NCBI GenBank assembly: GCA_964496125.1
Contig: CAZBXE010000002.1
Location: 62,001-126,000, forward strand
Reading direction: 5' to 3'
DNA from: CAZBXE01 sp964496125
Lineage (GTDB): Bacteria > Chlamydiota > Chlamydiia > Chlamydiales > CAZBXE01
Length of the DNA stretch: 64,000 nucleotides
Positions 23,817-31,831 of this stretch are shown piece after piece; the first letter of the stretch is position 1, and each line of letters starts with the position of its first letter. The notes beneath the pieces were generated by a model. The model worked only from the letters and a program-made list of their open reading frames with translations. It was not told the DNA's origin and ran no database searches. The position numbers were made by a program, and so were the translations under genes.

Positions 23817-24074
23817 ATGTTAGCTAATAAGACAGATGGTTGGAAGATGCTACAAAAAATTGCTATTATTACAGAACAAGACATCAATAACACGCCAAAG
23901 AATGAAACCGAGCTAGATAGCAATTTCGCAAACAATTTCCATTTAAAGAAATTAAAGAGTGATCAGATAAGATTTTTAATTCGCTACTTCATGACATATT
24001 CAGACGATGGTGAAAAAGAAATTGCAGAAACTCTATCCAAGGCCTTTCTTACAAAGGTAAAAAATGGTTTGTAG
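23817..24074 (+). CDS. Small hypothetical protein
   Basis: 85 residues, charged, no signal peptide or membrane segment; predicted helical. No ribosome site is evident upstream. I do not recognise a family. Together with the short frame upstream it may be the remnant of a longer gene. Low certainty. Confidence 0.35.
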   Translation: MLANKTDGWKMLQKIAIITEQDINNTPKNETELDSNFANNFHLKKLKSDQIRFLIRYFMTYSDDGEKEIAETLSKAFLTKVKNGL

Positions 24075-24158
24075 ATTTTCAACTCAAGAGGACTCGATTT
24101 TAGGAAAGAAACCAATTTTCAGTTCATTAGGATATACCTTTAAATCATCCCTTTCTTC

Positions 24159-24164
24159 TATACT
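24159..24164 (+). promoter_or_regulatory. Candidate -10 element directly before the ABC ATPase gene
   Basis: TATACT ends seven bases before the ATG at 24172 and no Shine-Dalgarno lies between, so a leaderless transcript is predicted. No good -35 element is seen. Confidence 0.35.
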
Positions 24165-24171
24165 GTAGTAC

Positions 24172-25098
24172 ATGTCCCTACCCATTCTTAAAGTGCAATC
24201 CTTAAAAAAGGTGTATCCCTCAAAAGCTCCCTTTTTAGCTGTAGATTCCATCTCTTTTTCACTGAGCAAAGGGGAAATTTTAGGACTCCTCGGGCCAAAC
24301 GGTTCGGGCAAGACAACCACCATCCAAATGCTGCTTGGAACCTTAACAGCAACATATGGCTCCATCGAGTACTTTGGAAAAAATTTTTTCACCCATCGCT
24401 CTGAAATCCTGCAGCACGTCACGTTTGCAAGCACCTATACAAGCCTGCCCTGGCTTTTGTCCCTTGCAGAAAATCTCACTTTCTACGGCTACCTCTACGG
24501 CTACACCAAGGCAGAAAGCGAAAAGCTCTTCGACCCGCTTCTCGAGCGTTTTGGCATTTTGGATAAGCGAGGCGAGAGGGTTTCCTCCCTTTCTGCCGGG
24601 CAAGTCACACGTCTTATGCTGGTAAAAGCCTTCTTTGTTAAGCCGAAAGTGGTGTTACTCGATGAGCCAACCGCCTCCCTGGACCCTGATATCGCCCAGG
24701 ATGTATGCAAATTTATCTTAGAGCAACAAGAAAAACATGGGGTTTCTGTGCTCTTCTCCTCCCACAAGATGCAGGAAGTGATGGAAATTTGCGATAGGAC
24801 AATTTTCCTTAAGAACGGAAAGATCATTGCCGATGATTTGCCTCAGACACTAGCACGCAGCGTTTCCACCTTCCGACTCAGACTCATCATTACGGATGGC
24901 CTAAAGCGCACTACCAAAATTGCAGAAATTGCAAATCTTCCCTATACCGTAGACCATCGCTCGATTGAAATTTCAATCGAAGAAGAGAACATCCCCCACT
25001 TTCTCCAAAAGTTAATTGAAGAAAAAGTAAGTTTTGCAAACATTAAAATTGAAGAACCTTCCCTAGAAGACTTCTTCCTACAGATCGCAAAAGCATGA
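24172..25098 (+). CDS. ABC transporter ATP-binding protein (ABC-2 export type)
   Basis: 308 residues. Walker A G-P-N-G-S-G-K-T-T (about 45-53), signature L-S-A-G-Q-V-T-R (about 140-147), Walker B V-V-L-L-D-E-P-T-A-S-L-D-P (about 159-171) and the H-loop S-S-H-K. The C-terminal 80 residues are the extra domain of DrrA/CcmA-like exporters. It overlaps the permease gene by four bases. Such two-gene ABC-2 systems export drugs, lipids or polysaccharides; the cargo is not evident here. Confidence 0.93.
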   Translation: MSLPILKVQSLKKVYPSKAPFLAVDSISFSLSKGEILGLLGPNGSGKTTTIQMLLGTLTATYGSIEYFGKNFFTHRSEILQHVTFASTYTSLPWLLSLAENLTFYGYLYGYTKAESEKLFDPLLERFGILDKRGERVSSLSAGQVTRLMLVKAFFVKPKVVLLDEPTASLDPDIAQDVCKFILEQQEKHGVSVLFSSHKMQEVMEICDRTIFLKNGKIIADDLPQTLARSVSTFRLRLIITDGLKRTTKIAEIANLPYTVDHRSIEISIEEENIPHFLQKLIEEKVSFANIKIEEPSLEDFFLQIAKA

Positions 25099-25880
25099 TG
25101 AGTTTTAGCCGCATAAAGGGAGTCTATCTCCGTTATTACTACACGTTCTGGAAGGGGCCACAGCAACTCTCTGATATTTTCTACTGGCCTACAGTCGATA
25201 TTCTCCTCTGGGGTCTTACCTCTGTCTGGATCCAAACACAGCACAATGTTGCAAGCCTTCCCCTCTTTATCATGACAGCGCTCATCTTTTGGCAGATTAC
25301 CTGGCGGGGGTCTAATGATATTGCCGTGAACATCTTGCAAGAATTTTGGCACCGAAATCTTATGAATCTCTTCTCCACACCCCTTAAAATCTCGGAGTGG
25401 GTCGCTGGCGTCATTCTCCTCGGCTTGAGTAAGGTTTTTCTAGCTGTTTGCTTCGGAGCTGTGATGATCTATCTTCTCTACGCCCTAAACGTATTCACCA
25501 TTGGATTGTTCTTTATTCCCTTTGCCGCGCTTCTGTTAATGTTTGGTTGGGCCATTGGGTTTATTGCTGCCGGCATCTTGATCTACTGGGGACACCAGTT
25601 GGAAATGATTGCTTGGACACTTCCCTTTTTCTTTGCCCCCTTCAGCGCTGTTTTTTACCCTGTTGAAGTTTTGCCAAACTGGGCACAGTCCGTTGCTTGG
25701 TGCCTTCCCTCTACGTATATTTTTGAAGGGATGCGGCAAATCCTCCAGGGAAACCCCTTCCCGGTCTCTTACATAGTGACAAGTTTTCTTCTGAACTTGC
25801 TTTTTCTAGGAGTCTCTATCTTGTTTTTTGTATGGATGTTCCAGAAGGGGCGCATAAAGGGACTAGGACGTTTGGAGTAG
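25095..25880 (+). CDS. ABC-2 type transporter permease
   Basis: 261-residue membrane protein with about six hydrophobic segments and the ABC-2 membrane signature late in the chain (P-F-F-F-A-P-F-S-A-V-F-Y-P-V-E-V-L-P-N-W-A-Q). Coupled to the ATPase by an ATGA overlap, so the pair forms one exporter. Its last 65 bases overlap the 3' end of the minus-strand gene at 25816. Confidence 0.92.
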   Translation: MMSFSRIKGVYLRYYYTFWKGPQQLSDIFYWPTVDILLWGLTSVWIQTQHNVASLPLFIMTALIFWQITWRGSNDIAVNILQEFWHRNLMNLFSTPLKISEWVAGVILLGLSKVFLAVCFGAVMIYLLYALNVFTIGLFFIPFAALLLMFGWAIGFIAAGILIYWGHQLEMIAWTLPFFFAPFSAVFYPVEVLPNWAQSVAWCLPSTYIFEGMRQILQGNPFPVSYIVTSFLLNLLFLGVSILFFVWMFQKGRIKGLGRLE

Positions 25881-26610
25881 TTCTGTCCTCCACGATCCGA
25901 GTATCTACATTTAAAATGGGAGAGATCTGATCTCTTAATTTCTCGATTGCAATCCCGTACAGACTATTGTCTGAATTTAAAACGGATAGCTTGGACCATC
26001 CAATCTTTCTTATCCAGGTGGCTCTCGCATCATCTTGCGAAGATACGACTGCAGTAAACCTCCGGATATCTATCAAAGGACTCATAGCCCCCGTTTTTAT
26101 GTGGCACCTCTCCTGGACAAGGGCAACACCCAGACCCGCGGCAAGAGCTGTGGCTTCCTTTCCATATCCTTGATTTAAGAACTCTCTTGCCATCACAAGA
26201 GAACAGACAGCATCTCCTGCTTCTACACCTGGCTCCATCGCAAAGCGTCCCACAATCTTTTGCGAGCTTTTCAAAACGATCGCATACCCTGTAAACGGAT
26301 TTCCGGCAAGCGCCTTGTCGGCATCGCTTTTCCACCTTTCTTCAAAAAGGCTAGAGCCCGTCACTGCTTTATCAAAAAGCTCGCTCAAGTCTCTAAGCTC
26401 ATCCCGCTCTACTTCCACTTCCGTTTTAAAGATTTCTCGCAGCTTATGTGTATGAGCGCCTCGGAAAGTCTCCAGCAAAAGCTTATCCCCTACCACCTGC
26501 ACAAAACAGGCTTGGGTCACGCTATCTTTGACAATCTTTGCTACGACTTTCCCTGTTTCAAAAACCGAATCAGCTCCAGAATGAACACGGCTGACCAATG
26601 AAGCTTCCAT
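25816..26610 (-). CDS. Putative GNAT-fold acetyltransferase
   Basis: 264 residues. The middle resembles a GNAT domain: a hydrophobic G-Y-A-I-V-L strand, V-G-R-F-A-M-E-P, then E-F-L-N-Q-G-Y-G-K-E-A (about residues 140-150), where the usual R-G-x-G is degraded to N-Q-G-Y-G. The 100-residue N-terminal region is not recognised. It is the last gene of the minus-strand operon starting with the P1 peptidase at 30632, 10 bases after the TPR gene. Activity uncertain; overlaps the permease 3' end. Confidence 0.6.
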   Translation of the reverse strand: MEASLVSRVHSGADSVFETGKVVAKIVKDSVTQACFVQVVGDKLLLETFRGAHTHKLREIFKTEVEVERDELRDLSELFDKAVTGSSLFEERWKSDADKALAGNPFTGYAIVLKSSQKIVGRFAMEPGVEAGDAVCSLVMAREFLNQGYGKEATALAAGLGVALVQERCHIKTGAMSPLIDIRRFTAVVSSQDDARATWIRKIGWSKLSVLNSDNSLYGIAIEKLRDQISPILNVDTRIVEDRTTPNVLVPLCAPSGTSIQKTR

Positions 26611-26620
26611 ATTCTACCAC

Positions 26621-27433
26621 CTATAAAGGAGTCCCTTCGGTCTCTTCGATCTGCTTTTTAAGGCGGGCTATATCTGCTTTTGCGTGAAGAGATAGTGCAA
26701 CTTCAAGCGCCTTTTCAGCCACTTCCCTAGCCTCCTCTCTTCGCCCCTCTTTGAGCAAGAGCCCCCCTTCCAAGTACTGAAAAAACATCTCTGTTCTTTT
26801 ATCCATGTCCACGCCCTTCAAAGAGTCAACAATAGTTCGTGCTCTACATAAGTTTCCCTGAAGAAGAGAGGCTTTTCCAAGACGAATCTGAGTACGGAGC
26901 CAATAATCCCTCTCTTTTGTCTCTTCAAAATAAGAAATCGCTTGTTCATAGTAGGAAATAGCAAGTGAAAGATCTCCGTTGAGACTATCGGCCTCTAGAG
27001 CACCTGCATTAAAGTATACTTTAGCGACGAGAGAATGATCTGACGCACACAACTCCTCCACAAGAGAAACAGCTCTTTGGATCAGAGTTTTAGCCTCATC
27101 AAAACAGCCCATTCCGCGGAGCGTAGCAGACAGTTTATAAAGGGCGTTTATATTAGACTCTGGAGTCCTCATTTTTTGAGAAAGGACGTCTAGGACGTAG
27201 GCATGCTCTTTTGCCTTTTTAAACTCACCCAAACGAAAATACGTGGAAACAAGCTGATCATGGATCTTGAAGGCTTCAGCATCATCACAGCACTGCAAAC
27301 CCTGTTCCAGGATCTGAACCACCTCTTGCCAAAGCTCTTGTTTCAAAAGATGGTCAACCTCTCTAAAATCCACCTGCCCAGCTGCAAATAAAAGAGGTAA
27401 TGGAAGAAGAAAAAGAATCTTAAAGAATTTCAC
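26621..27433 (-). CDS. Secreted TPR-repeat protein
   Basis: 270 residues with a signal peptide (F-F-K-I-L-F-L-L-P-L-P-L-L-F-A-A-G, cleavage about residue 19). Several tetratricopeptide helices follow (A-E-A-F-K-I-H-D-Q-L-V-S-T-Y-F-R-L-G-E-F and A-L-E-V-A-L-S-L-H-A-K-A). Likely periplasmic scaffold. Fifth gene of the operon; starts 13 bases after the formyltransferase stop. Confidence 0.75.
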   Translation of the reverse strand: MKFFKILFLLPLPLLFAAGQVDFREVDHLLKQELWQEVVQILEQGLQCCDDAEAFKIHDQLVSTYFRLGEFKKAKEHAYVLDVLSQKMRTPESNINALYKLSATLRGMGCFDEAKTLIQRAVSLVEELCASDHSLVAKVYFNAGALEADSLNGDLSLAISYYEQAISYFEETKERDYWLRTQIRLGKASLLQGNLCRARTIVDSLKGVDMDKRTEMFFQYLEGGLLLKEGRREEAREVAEKALEVALSLHAKADIARLKKQIEETEGTPL

Positions 27434-27446
27434 GCCTCCAGTTTAC

Positions 27447-28019
27447 CTAGGCCTTAGCTTTAAAATCAAGGCCGTCGACACGCGTATCGTAGCCTTCTGG
27501 AAGCTTTGTAAAAATCTCTTTGCCTTGTGCAACAGTATGCACGCTCCCCACGCCCTCCTGCCTCCTTGCCGGGCAAGACCCTGACCGGATCTTGTGCCAA
27601 TGACTCTTAAAAAGCTCTTCTATTTCTTTTTTCAGTTTGTCATAGCTTGTCTTGAGGGTTTCCCCAGGCCCAAACTCGACTTCCTTTTGGAATAAAATCG
27701 CTCCGGTATCCACCCCTTCGTCCATAAGGTGAATAGTAACCCCTTTTGGCGTTTTCTCTATAAAGCTCCACAGGTTGGGATCAGCTCCCCTGTTCCAGGG
27801 CAAGTAGGATATATGTAAATTCACAATCCTACCCGTATACTTTTGAATCACAGGTGGTTTTACAATGTGGCGATACCCGCAACTTACGATAAAATCAATC
27901 TCATTTTTCAAAAGAGCTTCTACAGTAATCTTCTCCTGGGTAACTAAAACCTCTTCTCCAAAACTTTTTAGGAAATCCACCAGGGGAGAGGCTGCAACTC
28001 CTAGAAAAAGAACTCTCAT
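27447..28019 (-). CDS. Formyltransferase-fold protein (N-formylating sugar type candidate)
   Basis: 190 residues from ATG 28017-28019, which overlaps the HAD stop as ATGA; the ATG at 28031 is an alternative. The formyl-transfer triad of the Formyl_trans_N fold is present (numbering from 28031): N71-L-H73-I-S-Y-L-P and V-D108-T-G-A. Length is that of single-domain enzymes such as PurN or sugar N-formyltransferases, much shorter than methionyl-tRNA formyltransferase (about 310). In an operon with NeuB and a HAD phosphatase, a role in formylating an amino sugar is the best inference; the donor would be 10-formyl-THF. Confidence 0.75.
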   Translation of the reverse strand: MRVLFLGVAASPLVDFLKSFGEEVLVTQEKITVEALLKNEIDFIVSCGYRHIVKPPVIQKYTGRIVNLHISYLPWNRGADPNLWSFIEKTPKGVTIHLMDEGVDTGAILFQKEVEFGPGETLKTSYDKLKKEIEELFKSHWHKIRSGSCPARRQEGVGSVHTVAQGKEIFTKLPEGYDTRVDGLDFKAKA

Positions 28020-28678
28020 AATCCCTTCCAAAACCCAAGAAGCTTATCCCACGATTCTACTTGCAAGCAAAAGGGCGGTTTTGGAAAGTGGAGGGGGCGA
28101 CCATGCGTGATAAGCACTGTCGGGATGGAAGCACTGACTGCCGCCTTAACCCCGTGATAGGCATCTTCGACAGCCCACGTATCACTCGGATGGAGCTTTA
28201 GTTGATCCAAACAAATCTGGTAGATTTCAGGATCCGGCTTACTTTTTAAAAGACCATCTGAGGTCATGACGAGCTCAAAATAGGGTAAAATACCAGGCCT
28301 TTCTAAAATGCGCAGTGCTGGCTCTCTTGTGACAGAAGTCACAACAGCAAGCCGTGTTCCTCGGCTTTTTGCATATTCTAAAAACTCTTTAGTTCCCGGA
28401 AACAGTGGAGCTGATTCATAAAGCCCCTGGATCATTTGAATATACTTTTCAAAAAGCTCCCTTTCTGTCTCCTTCCACCCATATTTTCGTTTTAAGGCAG
28501 CGATGATTTCATGCAAGCTAGGACCATTTAGAGAATAAAACTCATCTCGATTTCCCATCACTCCAAAACTTTTTAAGAATTTTAGGTAGACAAGATAGAG
28601 GCTTTCCACGCTATCTACAAGCGTTCCATCCAAATCGATCAAAATCGCTTTTGGTTCTTTGGAAAATTTCACGCCCAA
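28016..28678 (-). CDS. HAD family hydrolase
   Basis: 220 residues with motif I D-L-D-G-T-L-V-D-S (about 14-22), helical cap, V-V-T-S-V-T (motif II) and A-V-E-D-A-Y-H-G (motif IV). Phosphoglycolate phosphatase-like. It overlaps the NeuB gene end by 10 bases and the formyltransferase start by 4. In nonulosonic acid pathways such a phosphatase would remove the 9-phosphate of the NeuB product, but a housekeeping role cannot be excluded. Confidence 0.85.
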   Translation of the reverse strand: MGVKFSKEPKAILIDLDGTLVDSVESLYLVYLKFLKSFGVMGNRDEFYSLNGPSLHEIIAALKRKYGWKETERELFEKYIQMIQGLYESAPLFPGTKEFLEYAKSRGTRLAVVTSVTREPALRILERPGILPYFELVMTSDGLLKSKPDPEIYQICLDQLKLHPSDTWAVEDAYHGVKAAVSASIPTVLITHGRPLHFPKPPFCLQVESWDKLLGFWKGL

Positions 28679-29697
28679 TCCCCTATTTGGATCCCATCGC
28701 CAGAAGGAATCGTCCTGCTTGCCTTTTTCCCCTCAAGCATGAGGAGATGCTTGGGATGGATGCCGAGCCTTTGATTTCCAGGTCTTAGAATCGCATAATT
28801 GACATCCTCTTTAAAGACATCCCCTTTTTTAATCTCGCAAAGAGCCTGAAGGCCCCTTCGCATGAATTCGTATTGCGGTTTTTCTTCTCTTTGAATGCTC
28901 TTCTCATAAGATCCAAGCATCCTTTCCATATTTCGAATGCCCTCTACCATGTGTTTAAGTTCACAGGGGGTGATTGCAAAACTATGGTCGGGGCCAGGAA
29001 GCCTATTATCGAGAGTGTAGTGCTTTTCTATCACACTTGCCCCGAGGGCAACTGCCCCAAGAGGGGCATACAAAGGGTTGCGGCTATGGTCAGAAAGACC
29101 CACAGGAACACCGAATTTCTCGTGCAGCCACACCATACCCTTAAGTTGCACTGCATCAACTGGTGTGGGATAGGCAACTGTACATTGCATGAGGGTAAGA
29201 TCTTTCCCCCCATTTGCCCGAAAGGTATCGACAGCCCATTGGATGTCCTCCTCCTGGCATGCTCCTGTGGAGAGAATGAGAGGCTTTTTAGATCTGCCTG
29301 CTAGAGCTAGGAGGCGTAAATGGGAAATTTCGTACGAGGCAATTTTATGAACTTCTACAAACGGATCCACTGCCTTAAAATCAGCTTCAGAAAAAGCAGA
29401 CGTCATGAAAGAGATCTTTTGCCCTTTACAGTACTCTGCTAGTTTTTCAATCATTTCATAGGGCATCGAAAGATCATGAAAGAGATCCATCATCGTCCCT
29501 TTGACCCCTGAATCAGTAAGATATTCCGCTTCCCCAGCATTTGCCACATAGGTCGTCTCTGCACGAAACGTTTGGAATTTCACTGCATCGGCGCGAGCGT
29601 CTACTGCCACATCGATGAGCGTTTTTGCCATGGCAAAATCCCTCTCATGGGTACCCATCCGCCAATTTGAACCTGCCTCTGCAATAATAAAAACCAT
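28669..29697 (-). CDS. NeuB-family nonulosonic (sialic-acid-like) acid synthase
   Basis: 342 residues. N-terminal TIM barrel with I-I-A-E-A-G-S-N-W, A-D-A-V-K-F-Q-T-F, M-T-S-A-F-S-E-A-D, Q-C-T-V-A-Y-P-T-P, G-L-S-D-H-S-R-N-P and I-E-K-H-Y-T-L-D motifs in the usual NeuB order, then a C-terminal SAF domain (from about 280, R-R-G-L-Q-A-L). The enzyme condenses PEP with an amino-hexose to make a 9-carbon acid. Which sugar (Neu5Ac, legionaminic, pseudaminic) cannot be decided. No CMP-transferase (NeuA) or epimerase is in the window. It overlaps the P1 peptidase stop by one base. Confidence 0.9.
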   Translation of the reverse strand: MVFIIAEAGSNWRMGTHERDFAMAKTLIDVAVDARADAVKFQTFRAETTYVANAGEAEYLTDSGVKGTMMDLFHDLSMPYEMIEKLAEYCKGQKISFMTSAFSEADFKAVDPFVEVHKIASYEISHLRLLALAGRSKKPLILSTGACQEEDIQWAVDTFRANGGKDLTLMQCTVAYPTPVDAVQLKGMVWLHEKFGVPVGLSDHSRNPLYAPLGAVALGASVIEKHYTLDNRLPGPDHSFAITPCELKHMVEGIRNMERMLGSYEKSIQREEKPQYEFMRRGLQALCEIKKGDVFKEDVNYAILRPGNQRLGIHPKHLLMLEGKKASRTIPSGDGIQIGDWA

Positions 29698-30632
29698 TAT
29701 TTTTCCTCAAAACTTGACAAAACGGCGTCCCACACAAGATCGGAGGCTATCATACCCAATTTTGCAAGTGAAAAATTCTTATCATCTACCTCATCGGTCG
29801 TCGCAAAAAAGAGAATATCTCCATCGAGGGATGTTCCATAGGGATAGATGGCCCTTGACATGCTATTTTGGATCTGCTTTGTCAATTGCAAAAGGTTAAG
29901 TCCCTTGATTTTCAAATTTGTGACCACAAGTGTAAGCGTTGTATTTTTTCCAGGGTTTGGCACGATGTTTTTTTGCTCCTCCGCATTCCAAAAGCCGCGG
30001 ACAAGCTTACCGCTCTTATCGTAAATTCCTCCAGCTGCATTTACTACGGTAAAAGCTGCAATCTTAACTTTGCCAACTTCCTTAAACGCAGCGCCCTGAC
30101 CTGCAAATTGTTGCCCCTCTATGCCAAAAAGTTTACCTACCGTTACTGAGCTGCCAGCTCCTCTGCGACCTAGTGGAAAGACCCCGCTTTTTCTTGCTAA
30201 ATAAGCTGCCTTTCCAAGGGCTTTATCAGGATAGAGAAGATCATTTTTTCTCTCATTAAAATCGTAGCAAATGGCACCTGCAACCTCAGGAATATTCTCC
30301 CAATCAGCAGGGTTTCCGCGCTCTTCAAAAAGGACCGCGGTCACACCTGCTGCAGCTTCAAGGCCCATGAGTGTCCCGCCTGCAAAGACGATCCCATCAA
30401 TCCACTCCTCACCTGTATGGAGACGTTCTGTATAAATGGTTCCTGCTGATCCACCTCGAATGTCTGCTGCAACTTTTGCCTGTTTGGGAAAGAAAAAAAC
30501 AGTACAACCCGTGGGACCATCTTTATACTCGCCTATCCCAATCTCAAGTCCCGGAAAAGTAAATTCAAGCATCCTTTCGCCTGCACATACAAGAGAACTA
30601 AAAACAAACATGAGAAAAATAGCCTTCTTCAT
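29697..30632 (-). CDS. Exported P1 (S58) family peptidase, DmpA/NylC-like
   Basis: 311 residues with a signal peptide (K-A-I-F-L-M-F-V-F-S-S-L-V-C-A-G). S58 features: R-G-G-S-A-G-T (residue about 58), G-I-V-F-A-G-G-T-L-M-G-L-E-A-A-A-G-V, A-F-T-V-V-N-A-A-G, and N-T-T-L-T-L-V-V-T-N (about 229-238), where the Thr after N is the likely N-terminal nucleophile exposed by self-cleavage. Related enzymes are aminopeptidases or amide hydrolases. First gene of the six-gene operon down to 25816; export suggests action in the periplasm. Confidence 0.82.
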   Translation of the reverse strand: MKKAIFLMFVFSSLVCAGERMLEFTFPGLEIGIGEYKDGPTGCTVFFFPKQAKVAADIRGGSAGTIYTERLHTGEEWIDGIVFAGGTLMGLEAAAGVTAVLFEERGNPADWENIPEVAGAICYDFNERKNDLLYPDKALGKAAYLARKSGVFPLGRRGAGSSVTVGKLFGIEGQQFAGQGAAFKEVGKVKIAAFTVVNAAGGIYDKSGKLVRGFWNAEEQKNIVPNPGKNTTLTLVVTNLKIKGLNLLQLTKQIQNSMSRAIYPYGTSLDGDILFFATTDEVDDKNFSLAKLGMIASDLVWDAVLSSFEEK

Positions 30633-30693
30633 AACACCACCTTAACTGACTTTATGAAAAGACTTAAACACAAAAATTAATTTTTTACTTTGT

Positions 30694-30842
30694 TTACACA
30701 AATGATGTGGAAAGTTGGTAATATGCCAAGGAGGCGCCCGCAATTTTTGCAAGCGTTAAAGGCGTCGAAGCAGCTCTCGTTAAAAAATTGAGGGATTGTC
30801 CAACGCAGGCAGAAACAAACTTTCCAATTCATTTGTGTATAT
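30694..30842 (+). repeat. MITE-like repeat, copy B
   Basis: 149 bases, same orientation as copy A. Ends in AACTTTCCAATTCATTTGTGTATA and begins TTACACAAATGATGTGGAAAGTT, giving about 20-base imperfect terminal inverted repeats. A 25-base internal deletion relative to the others. Lies upstream of ychJ, opposite to copy C downstream of it. Confidence 0.8.
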
Positions 30843-30928
30843 AGTGATGGGCATGAGGGGTTTCTTTGTGCAACTTTTGCCTGAAGAACCAGAGCAAAGG
30901 AACATCTGATAACAAAACGGAGAAAAAA

Positions 30929-31306
30929 ATGAGAAGTTTTGCTATGCTACGTCCCATGAAATGTCCCTGTGATACAGGCAAAGATTACAAAGAGTGCTGT
31001 GGGCGATACCATAAGGGAGAAATCCCAAAAACCCCTCTTGACCTAATGCGCTCCCGCTATAGCGCTTATGCGCTGCAGCTTACTGACTACGTCCTAAACA
31101 CAGAGCGTCCTTGCAAAGAAGAAAGGCGCGCCCATATCCTCCATTTTACCCATCATACCACGTTCCTGCGCCTAGAGATCCTTGAGCACACAAAAAATAC
31201 TGTGACATTCAAAGCGCATCTTTCTCAAGATGGAAAAGACACATCCTTTACAGAGAAGAGCTACTTCACAGAAGTGCATGGCAAGTGGTTTTATATACAC
31301 AAATGA
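30929..31306 (+). CDS. YchJ/SEC-C motif protein
   Basis: 125 residues from ATG 30929 (30947 is possible; the frame is open to 30866). The N-terminal zinc-binding SEC-C motif is M-K-C-P-C-D-T-G-K-D-Y-K-E-C-C-G-R-Y-H, followed by the NTF2-like YchJ core with R-S-R-Y-S-A-Y-A. The last residues, Ile-His-Lys and the TGA, lie inside the repeat at 31294, so an insertion supplied a new C-terminus and stop. Only a few residues seem lost against normal YchJ ends, so function is probably kept. Role unknown. Confidence 0.85.
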   Translation: MRSFAMLRPMKCPCDTGKDYKECCGRYHKGEIPKTPLDLMRSRYSAYALQLTDYVLNTERPCKEERRAHILHFTHHTTFLRLEILEHTKNTVTFKAHLSQDGKDTSFTEKSYFTEVHGKWFYIHK

Positions 31307-31465
31307 ACTGGAAAGTTTGTTTCTGCCTGCGTCGGACAATGCCTCAATTTTGCTCGTCTGCATCGCTCTGATTTTTAACGAGAGCTGCTTCGACGCCTCT
31401 ACCGCTTGCAAAAATTGAGGGCGCCTCCTTGGCATATTACAAACTTTCCAATTCTTTTGTGTATA
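31294..31465 (-). repeat. MITE-like repeat, copy C (inverted)
   Basis: 172 bases, inverted relative to copies A and B. Terminal inverted repeats: start TATACACAAATGAACTGGAA, end TTCCAATTCTTTTGTGTATA, nearly perfect over 20 bases. The insertion provides the stop codon of ychJ (TGA at 31304-31306). No coding capacity. Same order of blocks as copy D. Confidence 0.85.
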
Positions 31466-31624
31466 GATGCTGCCGGAAGGGTTTTCCAAGAAGAGAAAGC
31501 TGCGACCAAACTCTTAACCTTGGCTGTCAGAAGACTCTCACCAAGGAATCCAAAGAGCGCACACACACCAAAAAACCTTCACCTCTACACGTATAAAATG
31601 TATTTTCTAATGTTTGTAATCCGA
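31466..31624. other. Intergenic stretch between repeat copy C and tRNA-Leu(CAG) promoter
   Basis: About 160 bases with no gene or structure recognised. Confidence 0.3.
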
Positions 31625-31653
31625 TTGCGTCAAATGATAAAATGGATTAGACT
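31625..31653 (+). promoter_or_regulatory. Promoter of tRNA-Leu(CAG)
   Basis: TTGCGT at 31625-31630, 17-base spacer, TAGACT at 31648-31653, then 16 bases to the tRNA. Same -10 and spacing as at 13140-13145. Confidence 0.65.
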
Positions 31654-31669
31654 ATTTCCTTTCTACCCT

Positions 31670-31753
31670 GCGGCCATGGCGGAACTGGTAGACGCGCTAG
31701 ATTCAGGTTCTAGTCGGGGAAACCCGGTGGATGTTCGAGTCATCTTGGCCGCA
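31670..31753 (+). tRNA. tRNA-Leu (anticodon CAG)
   Basis: 84 nt. Acceptor GCGGCCA pairs with TGGCCGC (31746-31752), discriminator A. Anticodon stem CTAGA/TCTAG encloses TTCAGGT with CAG, reading CUG. Long variable arm with a small stem. No CCA encoded. Confidence 0.95.
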
Positions 31754-31831
31754 AAACTTGCATTTAATTAGCTCGTTAACTTATAATAATTCCTCTTTAT
31801 TACGTAAAAATAAATTAAACAGAGGGTTTAA

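Noticed and set aside
31406..31771. Plus-strand frame ending in a string with A-M-A-E-L-V-D-A-L-D-S-G-S
   Set aside because: It overlaps tRNA-Leu(CAG) and its promoter; the translated tail is the tRNA sequence.
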